Positions 1-7,926 of a stretch of 25,891 nucleotides of DNA are shown in pieces. Source of the stretch: a virus; the IMG/VR virus record IMGVR_UViG_3300038548_000239, positions 1-25,891 of that record, one strand, 5' to 3'. Each line of letters starts with the position of its first letter. Within the stretch, counting starts at the first letter, position 1. Under the pieces are notes generated by a model. The model made no database searches and was not told the origin of the DNA. It worked only from the letters and a program-made list of their open reading frames with translations. The translations under genes were made by a program, and so were the position numbers.

Positions 1-255
1 GCCGCGAGCTCTCCGGTGAAGACCAGCGCCCCCGCGCCTGGGAACTCTCGCTCCGCTGTGAGCCGTGTCGGGGCTAGGCCTCCGAAGACCAGCGCCCCTG
101 AACCCGGGAACGCGTTGACCTCAACGAGCGCGACGGTCGCATCCCCACCCCACACCAACGCGCCAACGCCTGGGCGGCGGAAGATATTCTCGCTCGCAAC
201 CGGAGCCTGACCGGCGAACACCAGCGCCCCGACGCCGGGGTCTCGAGTAACAGCA
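1..255 (-). repeat. 66-bp tandem repeats in fibre-like gene
   Basis: Four units of about 66 bases encode PGxGALVFxG plus a 12-residue variable linker. The nucleotide core GGCGCGGGGGCGCTGGTCTT varies mainly at third positions. The array runs into the left edge, so its full copy number is unknown. Confidence 0.7.
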
Positions 256-890
256 ACCGAGCCTGCGGGGTGGCAGACGATGGTCGCCGCCATCCATTCA
301 TCGTTCGACGCGATGCCAAACGCGCTGGGGTCTTGTGCTACCGACGTCGTCAGGAGACGCACCGCGGTCGCTGTGGATGACCCGTTCGCGCCCGTGCTCT
401 GCGCTCGCTGGAGGGTTCCGTAGTCGGTCGGCGTGGTGGTATCGAAGGTGCGCCTGTCGCAGCCACCGATGGCGATGAAGAGGTATTCCTTCTCCCCATC
501 GTTGGGCAACATCGACGGCGGGTTGGGTGAGGTATCGCCGCTTCCGTTGGTGATGGTCTGCTGGACCGCAACGCCGACGCCTTCGTCCTGTTCCCACCCG
601 GAGATGCGATAGACAACCGCCGACGACTGCTGATTGTTCCCCGCCTCGATCTCAAGCGTGTCGGAGCCGTCAGCGATCTTGAAGCCGTTTTTCATCGTGA
701 CGGCCCCACCAGACCCACCGCTAACTAGCTCCACCCAGTCAGCGGGGTAGACAGACGTGTCGTTCCCGTCTTGCGTGTAGAGGCAGAGGAGGAGATCCCC
801 CGCGACGATGCCGGTTGGCATCGTGATCGGTTGGGCGGTTTGGTTGGCTACATTGACGGTGGTGGCGACGTCCTCAATAACCAGAGCCAT
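1..890 (-). CDS. Fibre-like protein with 22-aa repeats (3' end beyond window)
   Basis: The frame opens at ATG 890 (MALVIEDVATTVNVANQTAQ) and stays open to the left edge (296 codons), so the C-terminus is missing. The first 210 residues look like a beta-rich phage domain (PTGIVAGDLLLCLYTQDGND; EYLFIAIGGCDRRTFDTTTP). The visible end carries at least four units of PGxGALVFxG, spaced exactly 22 residues apart, with variants PGVGALVFAG, PGVGALVWGG, PGSGALVFGG and PGAGALVFTG. Such PGaGaL...G repeats are common in phage tail-fibre and adhesin proteins. Probably a receptor-contact or tail surface protein. Confidence 0.72.
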   Translation of the reverse strand, partial: MALVIEDVATTVNVANQTAQPITMPTGIVAGDLLLCLYTQDGNDTSVYPADWVELVSGGSGGAVTMKNGFKIADGSDTLEIEAGNNQQSSAVVYRISGWEQDEGVGVAVQQTITNGSGDTSPNPPSMLPNDGEKEYLFIAIGGCDRRTFDTTTPTDYGTLQRAQSTGANGSSTATAVRLLTTSVAQDPSAFGIASNDEWMAATIVCHPAGSVAVTRDPGVGALVFAGQAPVASENIFRRPGVGALVWGGDATVALVEVNAFPGSGALVFGGLAPTRLTAEREFPGAGALVFTGELA

Positions 891-894
891 GGGT

Positions 895-1062
895 CTAGAC
901 CGGTGGTCCTGTCGGAGGGTTGGAGCGAACGATCTCGAGCACGAACTTCGGCGTCGGTTGCAGACCCCAGAAGCGGCGTGGACGTGGCGGCTTCACACGT
1001 CGGCGCTTCACGCGTCGGATGACAACGCCCAGTGCAGGAGCACTCTCTTCAAACGTGAGCAT
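895..1062 (-). CDS. Small basic protein, 55 aa
   Basis: It starts MLTFEESAPALGVVIRRVKR, 2 bases after the previous stop; the longer frame reported by simple ORF finding runs back through the upstream gene and is a shadow. Very basic centre (VKRRRVKPPRPRRFWG) and Pro-rich end. No family recognised. It may be an assembly or DNA-binding micro-protein; the short distance to both neighbours supports translation in the tail operon. Confidence 0.5.
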   Translation of the reverse strand: MLTFEESAPALGVVIRRVKRRRVKPPRPRRFWGLQPTPKFVLEIVRSNPPTGPPV

Positions 1063-1064
1063 GG

Positions 1065-1451
1065 TTAGACTTCGAGCTTGCCGCCAGGCACCGCGCCCAT
1101 CGTCGCGGGGGGAGGCACAAGCAGCACCGGCTTCTTGACGACGACCGGCGGGAGGTGGTCGAGGCGCTTGCCCTCGACCAACCACACACTCTTGAACGTC
1201 CAGTAGAACTTGGCCGTCGAGCCGACCTTGTCCTGTGGAATATCCATCGGCCCAGTAGCCAACGGCTCGGTGCGGACCACGTCGAGGTCGCACCAATGAA
1301 TGTGAATGTGGTGCGCGATACCCGGAGCCACGATGTCGATCTCCGAGACCTCGGCCTTGAACGAGCCACCGACACCGCGGAGGTGCTCCTCGCACCACCC
1401 GAGCATCTTTCCGTCCTTGTCCATCAGACGGATAACGAACTTCTGTGTCAT
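1065..1451 (-). CDS. Hypothetical protein, 128 aa
   Basis: It starts MTQKFVIRLMDKDGKMLGWC with an AGGAGGGG site, though 9-10 bases away. Beta-rich throughout (FKAEVSEIDIVAPG, HHIHIHWCDLDVV, AKFYWTFKSVWLVEG), ending in a Pro/Val-rich tail (PPVVVKKPVLLVPPP). Probably a small virion or tail protein given its neighbours. The 96 bases between it and the gene upstream contain nothing I can name. No family recognised. Confidence 0.6.
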   Translation of the reverse strand: MTQKFVIRLMDKDGKMLGWCEEHLRGVGGSFKAEVSEIDIVAPGIAHHIHIHWCDLDVVRTEPLATGPMDIPQDKVGSTAKFYWTFKSVWLVEGKRLDHLPPVVVKKPVLLVPPPATMGAVPGGKLEV

Positions 1452-1547
1452 GGGGTCCTGCCCCTCCTAGATGCCGGCACAGAGGACGGAGTGGGTAACG
1501 GGTCCCTCAACACGATCAACCACTCCACCCTCTGGCAAGCAAGCGTT

Positions 1548-1997
1548 CTACGTCAACGTGAGAATGCCGCTGGCGTTCATTTGGATCGTGAGCGTGTTAC
1601 CCGAGCTCAATGTGAACTCTGTGCTGGTGAGCGATGCCGCGCACAGGAGGTGCCGGTCAGTTGCGCCTGCAGCGGAAGCCACGATGACCGCGGCCTTGAT
1701 CGATGTGATGTTGCCGCCGGTCGCGGTCCAAACCACATCGGCCCCGTCGAACTTCATTTGCAGGGATGACGCACCAGTGAGCCACGAGGGAGTCCCCAAC
1801 ACCTTGCCCGATGTCGTGTAGCCAGACCCGTTGTCCACCTCGTTGGTGACCACCGACTCTGTTGACAGCGTGCTAAATGTCGCGAAGTTGCTCGAGCTCT
1901 TGTGAAGTTGAACCCGCCAGACGCCAGGGAACGAGATGGTCCCCGCACCCAGCTTGAACTTTGCCGTCCCGTAGACGGTCCATGCTTGTGCAGCCAT
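1548..1997 (-). CDS. Tail-associated structural protein, 149 aa
   Basis: It starts MAAQAWTVYGTAKFKLGAGT and has the layout of a protein very common in phage genomes: early short strands WRVQLHKSSSNFATF, then TESVVTNEVDNGSGYTTSGK, then VWTATGGNITSIKAAVIVAS. These proteins are thought to be tail or fibre-base virion components; no enzymatic role. The ATG overlaps the previous stop (TAATG). Assigned by pattern recall only. Confidence 0.65.
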   Translation of the reverse strand: MAAQAWTVYGTAKFKLGAGTISFPGVWRVQLHKSSSNFATFSTLSTESVVTNEVDNGSGYTTSGKVLGTPSWLTGASSLQMKFDGADVVWTATGGNITSIKAAVIVASAAGATDRHLLCAASLTSTEFTLSSGNTLTIQMNASGILTLT

Positions 1998-2941
1998 TAG
2001 GCCTCCTTGGTTCTCTCTTCGATAGCGACCTGCGCGTTAGTCCTCAACGAGTAGGCGAGCAGGCCCTCACCATGCACGTTGATCAGGAACTTGTTCCCAG
2101 CCGAGTGGAAGAACTTCAGGCAGTCCTCGAACTGTTTCAAGTGCCAGCGTGTCACTCTGAACTCGCGGGAGAGATCAGGGCGGTCGGTCGGCCCAACCGT
2201 CGCTACGCGGGTGGCTTCTTGGTTCTCTGGTTGCTCGTAGGCGTGATGCCTTTCTCCTAGAAAACAGGAGTCAACCCCGAAGAGATGGAACCGCATATAG
2301 CCTAAGCAGCGAAGGAGACCGAGAGCCCTGGTCGTTACCGTTGTCCCACCAGCTACGCCAACCCAGCGGGTGCGGTAATACGCGTCCAGAATGTTGCGAA
2401 AGTGATCCTCTTCTGCGTCCTGCTTTGGTGGTCCGACGCAGTGGAAGATCCCGATGAACTCGCGCCCCTCGACCGCGTCCCAGACATCTGGGTGTGCCTG
2501 TGATCCGATGTAATACCGGCACTTGGGCACGTCGGGGTCAGCGAACCGCGCATTGAATGATCTCGCGTCGATAATGATCTGCGCGGAGGGACGGATGTTC
2601 CGTTCGATGCACCAGCTGTAGGCACCGTTCACGGTGACCACTAACGAGCCCTCGAAGATGAGCTGGCGCAGTTCATCTTCGGTGTCGGTCAACGACGGGC
2701 CTCCGCCCACCAGACACACCACATCAGACTTGATCGATGATGGCTGCACCTGAGGATGCCCACGTCGGATCGACGAACGAATGTTCTCGATGATTTTTTC
2801 GTAGGGAGTGTTGAGCTTCCCCGTTGTCAGGTCGATGCCCTCGAGCACCTCGAGCGTCGTGATCGAGTGCGCCGAGTCTCCGTCGCCAGAGAGCTCGAAC
2901 GGCCCTGCCGCTTTCTCTTCTTCTACTTCAGGACTGGCCAT
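1997..2941 (-). CDS. DUF115 / MptE-like protein
   Basis: This family includes bacterial motility accessory factors that act on flagellin glycosylation and archaeal pterin diphosphokinases. The signature VVCLVGGGPSLTDTEDELRQ (74-93) and VTVNGAYSWCIERNIRPSAQ (101-120) fit, with IIIDARSFNARF following. GVAGGTTVTTRALGLLRCLGY and FHLFGVDSCF come later. At 314 residues it is shorter than the flagellar factors but normal for phage versions. It overlaps the methyltransferase by 14 bases, so the two probably act together, perhaps in glycan or nonulosonic acid transfer. Specific reaction unknown. Confidence 0.7.
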   Translation of the reverse strand: MASPEVEEEKAAGPFELSGDGDSAHSITTLEVLEGIDLTTGKLNTPYEKIIENIRSSIRRGHPQVQPSSIKSDVVCLVGGGPSLTDTEDELRQLIFEGSLVVTVNGAYSWCIERNIRPSAQIIIDARSFNARFADPDVPKCRYYIGSQAHPDVWDAVEGREFIGIFHCVGPPKQDAEEDHFRNILDAYYRTRWVGVAGGTTVTTRALGLLRCLGYMRFHLFGVDSCFLGERHHAYEQPENQEATRVATVGPTDRPDLSREFRVTRWHLKQFEDCLKFFHSAGNKFLINVHGEGLLAYSLRTNAQVAIEERTKEA

Positions 2942-3509
2942 TGGTCAGAAAGATCCCCTGCGTGAGGAAGTCACGCCGGTCGCGTAGCTTCGTGATGTCC
3001 TGCAGCCGGTCGCGCCACCAGACGTAGGGCTGCACCGTGACGTGCAACGGGGAACCGACATAGATGCCGAACTGGTCGGGCACGAGGTCGATGGAGAAGA
3101 ACACGCCCTTGCGAGCTCGAGCGCACAGACGCACCAGCGTCAGCATCACGAACTCGGTCTGAATGTGCTCCATGACGTCGGTGCAATAGATCCAGTCGTA
3201 TCGGGTCAGCGTGCCGAACGGGGACTCGTCCCACACCGGGGCCTTGATGAACTGGAACCCCTTGGCCTCTGGCAACACGCCGACGTCGGTGATGTCCTGC
3301 AGCGTGGGCTCGAGGCCGAGCTTGGCGAGCGCAATCGCACCCTTCCCACTGCAACAGCCGGCGTCGAGCACCGACTGACCCGCCTTCGCTCCGCTCATCT
3401 CCATGAAGAGCTCGGCGTAGAGCTCCCCACGGCTGGTCTCGAGATACTCGGGCATCCCGTTGATCAGCTCTTCGTAGCGGTCGGTCTCACGTTCGACAAG
3501 GTTCATCAT
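2928..3509 (-). CDS. SAM-dependent methyltransferase, class I
   Basis: It transfers a methyl group from SAM; the target is unknown. Motif I VLDAGCCSGKGAIAL (47-61) is the glycine-rich SAM loop. Motif II lies at LEPTLQDITD. YDWIYCTDVMEHIQ (104-117) is the post-motif IV region typical of the UbiE/Methyltransf_11/23 type. A C-terminal strand region has VFFSIDLVPDQFGIYVGSPL. The gene starts MMNLVERETDR, overlapping the short gp10-like gene by 4 bases. With the DUF115-like gene after it, it may modify a sugar or nucleotide. It could lie within a broken gp10 gene. Confidence 0.78.
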   Translation of the reverse strand: MMNLVERETDRYEELINGMPEYLETSRGELYAELFMEMSGAKAGQSVLDAGCCSGKGAIALAKLGLEPTLQDITDVGVLPEAKGFQFIKAPVWDESPFGTLTRYDWIYCTDVMEHIQTEFVMLTLVRLCARARKGVFFSIDLVPDQFGIYVGSPLHVTVQPYVWWRDRLQDITKLRDRRDFLTQGIFLTNGQS

Positions 3510-4654
3510 GGGCCGGGGAAGATCACCTCTTCATCAAAGAAGTTGAGGTTCATCTCGTAGAGCGCTCCGCTCTGCCGGTCGCCGACCAGGTTCTTCCCGA
3601 AGGCGAACGCGTGGTGACGAGACAGGTGCGGCACCCACTCGAGGTTGTCGGGATCCCACAAGGCACGCTCGTGCCACATGCCGGTGGCCACGTCGTAGCA
3701 CCAGTGGACGTGGTTGGCGAGCGAGAGCCGGGGGATGGTCAGCCCTGTCGGGAAGTAGAGGCAGTAGAACGCGTGGCCCTGCTGCTGATACACGTAGGCG
3801 ATGGCGTCCGTGATGTCATCGAGCTGACGGATGCCGTGCTCCATCGAGTGGTTGCTCACCCTCGACGGCGTGTAGCCCTGCGCTCGCATCACGATGCCGT
3901 GACCGCGCTCGTCGCCCTGGAGCCAGAAGACCGAGTTGTCGAGCTGCTGCACCGACCATGCAGCTATCGTGCCGTCTTCTATAAATGTGCCGATGATCGG
4001 TTGGAGAGGGAAGGATTCTGCCCCACTATTGAACCAGATTTCTGACCGTTGCTCTCCCAATAACCAGAGCTCCCGATGGTCAACGACCATGCTGTTGAGC
4101 GGGTCACCGGCGAACGTGCGCTGCGCTACATCGAAGCCGTCGTATAACAATCCGTCGCCGAGGTTGGAGAGCTTGAACAGGTTGTTGGGTCGGTCAAGCC
4201 AGATGAAGAAGCCGTCGAGATACTGCACCATCGACGCGTTCTCTACGAACTCGGGGTCGGTGATCTGGGTGAGCGTATTGGCCACCGTGTCGAAAATGTA
4301 GCCACTGCCTCCACTCGCAGCCGCGACCTGTCCAAACGAGATGCCATTCGAGACGATCTGCGCGGGGTCCGCGTCCACGGCCACGGTGCCGTAGCGCACC
4401 CAGCTGCCGTCGCTGTTGACCTCGTAGAAGCTGCCGCCGGCGACAATGAACAGCCGCCCGTTCTCCGAGAACATCGCACGGACAGGCGAGTCGTCCAGGT
4501 TGGCGAACAGCCGCAGCCCAGGCGTCGAGTAGAGCCCATACTGGTTGACCCCCGTCCCACTCTCGACCTGCTCCGGGTAGAGGTTGATGGAGTGCTCAGC
4601 GTCGAGGTTGGGCGACCGACTCTCGTAGGTCGCACCGATGAATCCGAACTTCAC
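3506..4654 (-). CDS. Tail hub / DNA stabilisation protein (P22 gp10-like), short
   Basis: It stabilises packaged DNA and forms the hub for the tail needle. MKFGFIGATYESRSPNLDAE, then SINLYPEQVESG, is the classic opening of this family. VRAMFSENGRLFIVAGGSFY, then LDGFFIWLD, SEIWFNSGA and HAFYCLYFPT follow, with beta-propeller-like repeats. It ends at residue 382 (DEEVIFPGP), right after DRQSGALYEMNLN. P22 gp10 has 472 residues, and relatives I know continue here with the RRFPH-type C-terminal domain. So about 90 residues appear absent or split off. GTG start overlapping the previous stop. Confidence 0.8.
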   Translation of the reverse strand: MKFGFIGATYESRSPNLDAEHSINLYPEQVESGTGVNQYGLYSTPGLRLFANLDDSPVRAMFSENGRLFIVAGGSFYEVNSDGSWVRYGTVAVDADPAQIVSNGISFGQVAAASGGSGYIFDTVANTLTQITDPEFVENASMVQYLDGFFIWLDRPNNLFKLSNLGDGLLYDGFDVAQRTFAGDPLNSMVVDHRELWLLGEQRSEIWFNSGAESFPLQPIIGTFIEDGTIAAWSVQQLDNSVFWLQGDERGHGIVMRAQGYTPSRVSNHSMEHGIRQLDDITDAIAYVYQQQGHAFYCLYFPTGLTIPRLSLANHVHWCYDVATGMWHERALWDPDNLEWVPHLSRHHAFAFGKNLVGDRQSGALYEMNLNFFDEEVIFPGP

Positions 4655-4797
4655 TCGAAGGCCTCACGCGCATCCCAGGCCTTATGCACCACAAGGAAGC
4701 GACCGGGCTCGACCTCCTCAACGCGAGGGTGGCACGGGCAGTCCGACCCCTCTCGATGAGGGCGCAGGTCATCGACGGGCAGAACGTGAATCGTCAC
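4651..4797 (-). CDS. Small CxC protein common in phages, 48 aa
   Basis: GTG start overlapping the gp4-like stop (GTGA); reads MTIHVLPVDDLRPHREGSDC, then PCHPRVEEVEPGRF and a tail VVHKAWDAREAFE. The pattern HvlP..DLr.H....dC.C.P.ve......vvH...DgRe is a recurrent tiny phage protein of unknown role that I have seen next to structural genes. Two cysteines (CPC) and histidines could bind zinc. Its stop overlaps the GTG of the gp10-like gene. It would be missed by a usual length cut-off. Confidence 0.72.
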   Translation of the reverse strand: MTIHVLPVDDLRPHREGSDCPCHPRVEEVEPGRFLVVHKAWDAREAFE

Positions 4798-5522
4798 TCA
4801 GGGTCTCCCGTGCGCCAGTCGAAGACCTGGCCAGGCGTGAGCGCGGGGTCGATCTTCAACGTCTGTCCGTGGTTCGCGAGGTTGTTGCTCTTGATGATCG
4901 AGAAGGTCTTGTCCGCGAGCCCCGCGACACTCGGCGCGATAGGCCGTCCGAACTCAGGGCACAGGCGCACCGCCAGGTTGTAGCGGATAGCCTCGAGGTA
5001 ACCCGGAGGGAAGAACAGGTCCGTGTCGAGCAGCGGCCAGGGCGACAGCGAGAGCTCCGTGTAGACGACGACCTGCAGACCGCCCTTGTTGGGCAGTGGC
5101 CACAGGTGGAACGTCAGGTCCGGGTGCGTCCACTCGATGTAGACCTTCGTCGGGAGTGCACTGGTCACGTTCTTGACCGGCACCTCGTGCGCCCACATAT
5201 CCACGTTGAGGATGCGGAGCGGGTGCTCGATGGGCTGGTTGGGGTTGTTGTTCTGCAGCAAACCCATCTGCTTGATCCAGGTCGGGCGCTGCTGGACGAA
5301 GTCCCCCGTCGGCCCGAGCGTGTAGCTCTGCTTGCCAGACGTCAGCGTGTATTCGCTCCTCGAGATGGCGTAGGTGGCCAAGCGCTGCGCTGACCAGGTG
5401 TCCATCATCTCGTTGAGACGGTCGAGCGCGTCGTTCGCCTCGTCTGCCTCTGGCACCTCACCCGCAGCAGTCGCCTCGATGAGCCTGAGCGTGTCGGTGA
5501 TGAGCTTGCGTCCGGTCGCCAT
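4794..5522 (-). CDS. Neck / tail accessory protein (P22 gp4-like)
   Basis: It closes the portal after packaging and joins head to tail. The N-terminal MATGRKLITDTLRLIEATAA, then ANDALDRLNEMMDTWSAQRL, then ISRSEYTLTSGKQSYTLGP is the standard opening of the gp4-like head-completion family in P22-like phages. The middle (RILNVDMWA, WPLPNKGGLQVVVYTELSLS) and FFPPGYLEAIRYNLAVRL agree. At 242 residues it is longer than P22 gp4 (166) but normal for the wider group. It is followed directly by a 48-aa gene and gp10-like gene, matching the P22 tail-accessory order. Confidence 0.75.
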   Translation of the reverse strand: MATGRKLITDTLRLIEATAAGEVPEADEANDALDRLNEMMDTWSAQRLATYAISRSEYTLTSGKQSYTLGPTGDFVQQRPTWIKQMGLLQNNNPNQPIEHPLRILNVDMWAHEVPVKNVTSALPTKVYIEWTHPDLTFHLWPLPNKGGLQVVVYTELSLSPWPLLDTDLFFPPGYLEAIRYNLAVRLCPEFGRPIAPSVAGLADKTFSIIKSNNLANHGQTLKIDPALTPGQVFDWRTGDPE

Positions 5523-5526
5523 GGCT

Positions 5527-6459
5527 CTATGGGTTGACGATGTTTCCGGTCCCGTCGATGAACCGAGAGGTCAGGAACTTCCACTGATCGAAGGTGGACT
5601 CAGAGAGGCACGTCGCGGCCTCCACGCTCCTGTCCATGCAGTAGTCCTCGGTCCCGGCCCCCTCGATAACGAAGACGTGATACCAGGTGTTGGGGAGGAT
5701 GAAGCGCACCGTGTATTCGTCCGCATCGCCCACCTCATCCATCGGGAGGGTGTCGTTTGTGACGGAGACCACCATGTCCGTGCAATCGACAACCTCGTAG
5801 ATGCCGTCGTTGGTCGAGCCTTCGTTGATGAGGACGGTGCCCGTCTCAGACCCCCCGTCGTTGCAGAGGGTGAACGACGCCTCGTCAGACGTGATGGTGT
5901 CGGGATTGGCCGTCCTCGAGAACGTGAGGATGGCCGTCGCTCCCGCTTGGTCGGCTTCGCCCAGCATCCCATCCGCTGCGCCAAGCGCCCACGCCACGTC
6001 GAGCTGTTTGCCGGCGAGCGCGGCCGCGTTGATCTGATGCGTCCGGTCATCCGACTGGGCGAACCCGGCGGCGACGTTGATATCGTGAGCGGCGTCCGCG
6101 GCGGCGGTGACAGCAAACCCATACTTGAAGGATTCCGCCGCCTCAATCTGCGAGGCCTGGACCCCCATGTTGAAGTCCACTCGAGACACCGCGGTAGTCG
6201 TGTCGAAGGTGACGACGTTGGCGATGGTCTCCAGGTCGATGGTCAGGACCTCGTTGTTCACCACCCCCACTGACGCGATCTGGAGCGTCCCTGCGGCTGA
6301 CCGCGTCAGGCAGGTATCTTGGTTCGCGCCATCGAAGCAGACCGTATTCGGGTTGAACGTCACCGACCCACTGGCCGGAGCAGGGCCCTTAGGACCCACC
6401 TGACCGGCGGCCGACGTAGCCCACAGCACCATCGCGGCGACGAGACAGAACCGCCTCAT
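5527..6459 (-). CDS. Sec-secreted beta-rich protein, 310 aa
   Basis: It starts MRRFCLVAAMVLWATSAAGQ, a Sec signal peptide ending SAAG-Q; Cys5 is too early for a lipobox. The mature part begins GPKGPAPASGSVTFNPNTVC. Then come short repeats typical of fibre-like beta proteins (CLTRSAAGTLQIASVGVVNN) and a long Ala-rich stretch. The C-terminal domain is strand-rich (YTVRFILPNTWYHVFVIEGA). Six cysteines suggest disulfides and an extracytoplasmic home. Position between coat and gp4-like genes would suit a virion fibre, but the leader points to export. Function open. Confidence 0.66.
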   Translation of the reverse strand: MRRFCLVAAMVLWATSAAGQVGPKGPAPASGSVTFNPNTVCFDGANQDTCLTRSAAGTLQIASVGVVNNEVLTIDLETIANVVTFDTTTAVSRVDFNMGVQASQIEAAESFKYGFAVTAAADAAHDINVAAGFAQSDDRTHQINAAALAGKQLDVAWALGAADGMLGEADQAGATAILTFSRTANPDTITSDEASFTLCNDGGSETGTVLINEGSTNDGIYEVVDCTDMVVSVTNDTLPMDEVGDADEYTVRFILPNTWYHVFVIEGAGTEDYCMDRSVEAATCLSESTFDQWKFLTSRFIDGTGNIVNP

Positions 6460-6821
6460 GACGCTGCCTGTCTCCAGCAGTGACCCTTGAGCTCGCCGCT
6501 GACGCCGGTGTCTCGAATGAAGCGGATACGCCGAGCGTCCTCATGGCTCCCGATCTCCAGGGTCTGCCCAACCGAGAGCAGTTCGCCAACGGTCGCTGTG
6601 GGAGCCGTTCCGTCCCACCGGTAGCGGATAGCCGCCACCTCAAGCGTGAAGCTGCACCGGTTCGCCTGAGCGTTCGTGCCGGAGGGGTCCGTGGTCGCCG
6701 AGGCGATAGCGATACCACCCGCGGTAGCGTCCACCGTGATCGCCTCGAAGCGGACGAGGTCCGCAGCCGACACGGGGAGAGCGAGCAACAGAAACACGAG
6801 TGCTGTTGCGATGAGTTTCAT
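6456..6821 (-). CDS. Sec-secreted protein, 121 aa
   Basis: It starts MKLIATALVFLLLALPVSAA, a clear Sec signal peptide cleaved after VSA. The mature part (DLVRFEAITVDATAGGIAI...) is beta-rich with two cysteines (C55 and C115) that could form a disulfide. Its layout (T-ITVDATAGG.I.IA, then TLEVAAIRYRWDGTAPTATV and GQTLEIGSHEDARRIRFIRD) is like small phage beta proteins that decorate heads or fibres, yet it carries a leader. The 3' end overlaps the next secreted gene by ATGA. Secreted proteins inside the head/neck run are unusual. Confidence 0.72.
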   Translation of the reverse strand: MKLIATALVFLLLALPVSAADLVRFEAITVDATAGGIAIASATTDPSGTNAQANRCSFTLEVAAIRYRWDGTAPTATVGELLSVGQTLEIGSHEDARRIRFIRDTGVSGELKGHCWRQAAS

Positions 6822-6831
6822 GGACAGTCCT

Positions 6832-7218
6832 CTACGTAAGGGAGGCCTCTTTCTCCTCGAGAGCCTTGATCACCGCAGGGCGACCAGCCTCTTTGTGGGG
6901 GTTCGCGATCTCGACGGCGCGAAGCATCCTGAGCGCTTCGAGGTCATCGGTCGTCATCACGTCGATCTTGTCGATGACATCCGCCTGCTTCATCGCGTAG
7001 TAGGCCTCGTGGTTGTTGGGGTCGATCTTTGACTCGGGCTTGTCACTCTCGAAGTCGCCGGGGTTTTCCTTCCAGTCGTCTCCCAGTGCGAGCTCAACCG
7101 CTGGGCTCTTGATCACCAGGGGCTTCTGGGTCGCGTGATACATGAACTTCGGATACTCCTGATGAACGTAGGGCTCCTTCTCCTCTTCACCTTTCTTGCT
7201 CATCTTGACGAGTGCCAT
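6832..7218 (-). CDS. Small structural-type protein, 128 aa
   Basis: It starts MALVKMSKKGEEEKEPYVHQ with CAGGAGG 4 bases before the ATG. The stretch EYPKFMYHATQKPLVIKSPA followed by ALGDDW resembles a small protein widely found in phage genomes near coat genes (yPk..YH......v.....e.aLG..W). Its role is not known to me. The C-terminal half is charged and helical (MTTDDLEALRMLRAVEIAN). Probably a virion or assembly protein. Confidence 0.6.
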   Translation of the reverse strand: MALVKMSKKGEEEKEPYVHQEYPKFMYHATQKPLVIKSPAVELALGDDWKENPGDFESDKPESKIDPNNHEAYYAMKQADVIDKIDVMTTDDLEALRMLRAVEIANPHKEAGRPAVIKALEEKEASLT

Positions 7219-7288
7219 CGGTCCTCCTGAGGTGAGCGGGGGCGGCGATCACGGGGATTCGTCCTCGCCAGCCCCCTCTCGGGTCCTG

Positions 7289-7894
7289 CTATGCCATCGT
7301 GACGTTGAGGTCATCGACGATTCCATACACGAGGTCTGGTAGGACCACGAGTCGGATCCAGTCGCCGATAGCTCCTCCGAACGTCGCGGTGGTGTCGTCA
7401 GTCCCCGCGCTGTCGCCTCGCAAGAGGGTCGTCGCGGTGATGACGAACGCCGTCGCGGCGTTTGCCCAGATGATCATCTCCTTGCCGACGTCCTCAGCGG
7501 TGGGCGCTGCCAGCGTCATCGCTGTGCCAGCTCCCTCGAGGACATGGAGGCCAGGCTGAATACTGATAGCCCCGGCGGCGGTATACGTTTTGGCTCCACG
7601 GTTCTGAAGCCCTGCTCCCCGACCAGTGCCGTCTACTTGGCGCTGACCGAAGACCCCGAAGTCGGCTTGCTGACCGAAGTCAGCCGCCTCCCCGGTCGAG
7701 TGCGCCTGTGACGCCGTTCCCGCCATGCCTCGTTGCACCTTGGCCGTGCCGGCCGCTGGGATGCGGTTGACCTGCATGATCTCCTCACCGACGATGATTT
7801 GATCACCGGCCAACATCCCGGTTGTTGATGCGAGAGGAATGAAGCGCTCGTTGGCGTCGATAGCCGCACCGAGTGTGGTTCTGGTAATGGCCAT
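7289..7894 (-). CDS. Probable head decoration or fibre protein, 201 aa
   Basis: It starts MAITRTTLGAAIDANERFIP with an AAGGAGAG site. Residues 1-75 have the VQRGMAGTASQAHSTGEAAD pattern (RG..GT.A.AH..G), common in phage fibre and hub proteins. The second half (KTYTAAGAISIQPGLHVLEG ... MIIWANAATAFVITAT) is beta-rich with repeated short strands, like head-fibre or decoration proteins next to coat genes. It has no leader. The function is inferred from fold impression and position right after the coat gene. Confidence 0.55.
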   Translation of the reverse strand: MAITRTTLGAAIDANERFIPLASTTGMLAGDQIIVGEEIMQVNRIPAAGTAKVQRGMAGTASQAHSTGEAADFGQQADFGVFGQRQVDGTGRGAGLQNRGAKTYTAAGAISIQPGLHVLEGAGTAMTLAAPTAEDVGKEMIIWANAATAFVITATTLLRGDSAGTDDTTATFGGAIGDWIRLVVLPDLVYGIVDDLNVTMA

Positions 7895-7926
7895 GTTGGG
7901 GTTCTCTCCTTGTCGTGGCTATCGCG

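Noticed and set aside
298-655. Two minus-strand frames of about 100 aa
   Set aside because: They are out-of-frame shadows inside the edge-spanning fibre-like gene, whose frame runs unbroken from 890 to the edge.
4638-5393. 251-aa plus-strand open frame
   Set aside because: Antisense to the gp4-like gene and the 48-aa gene.
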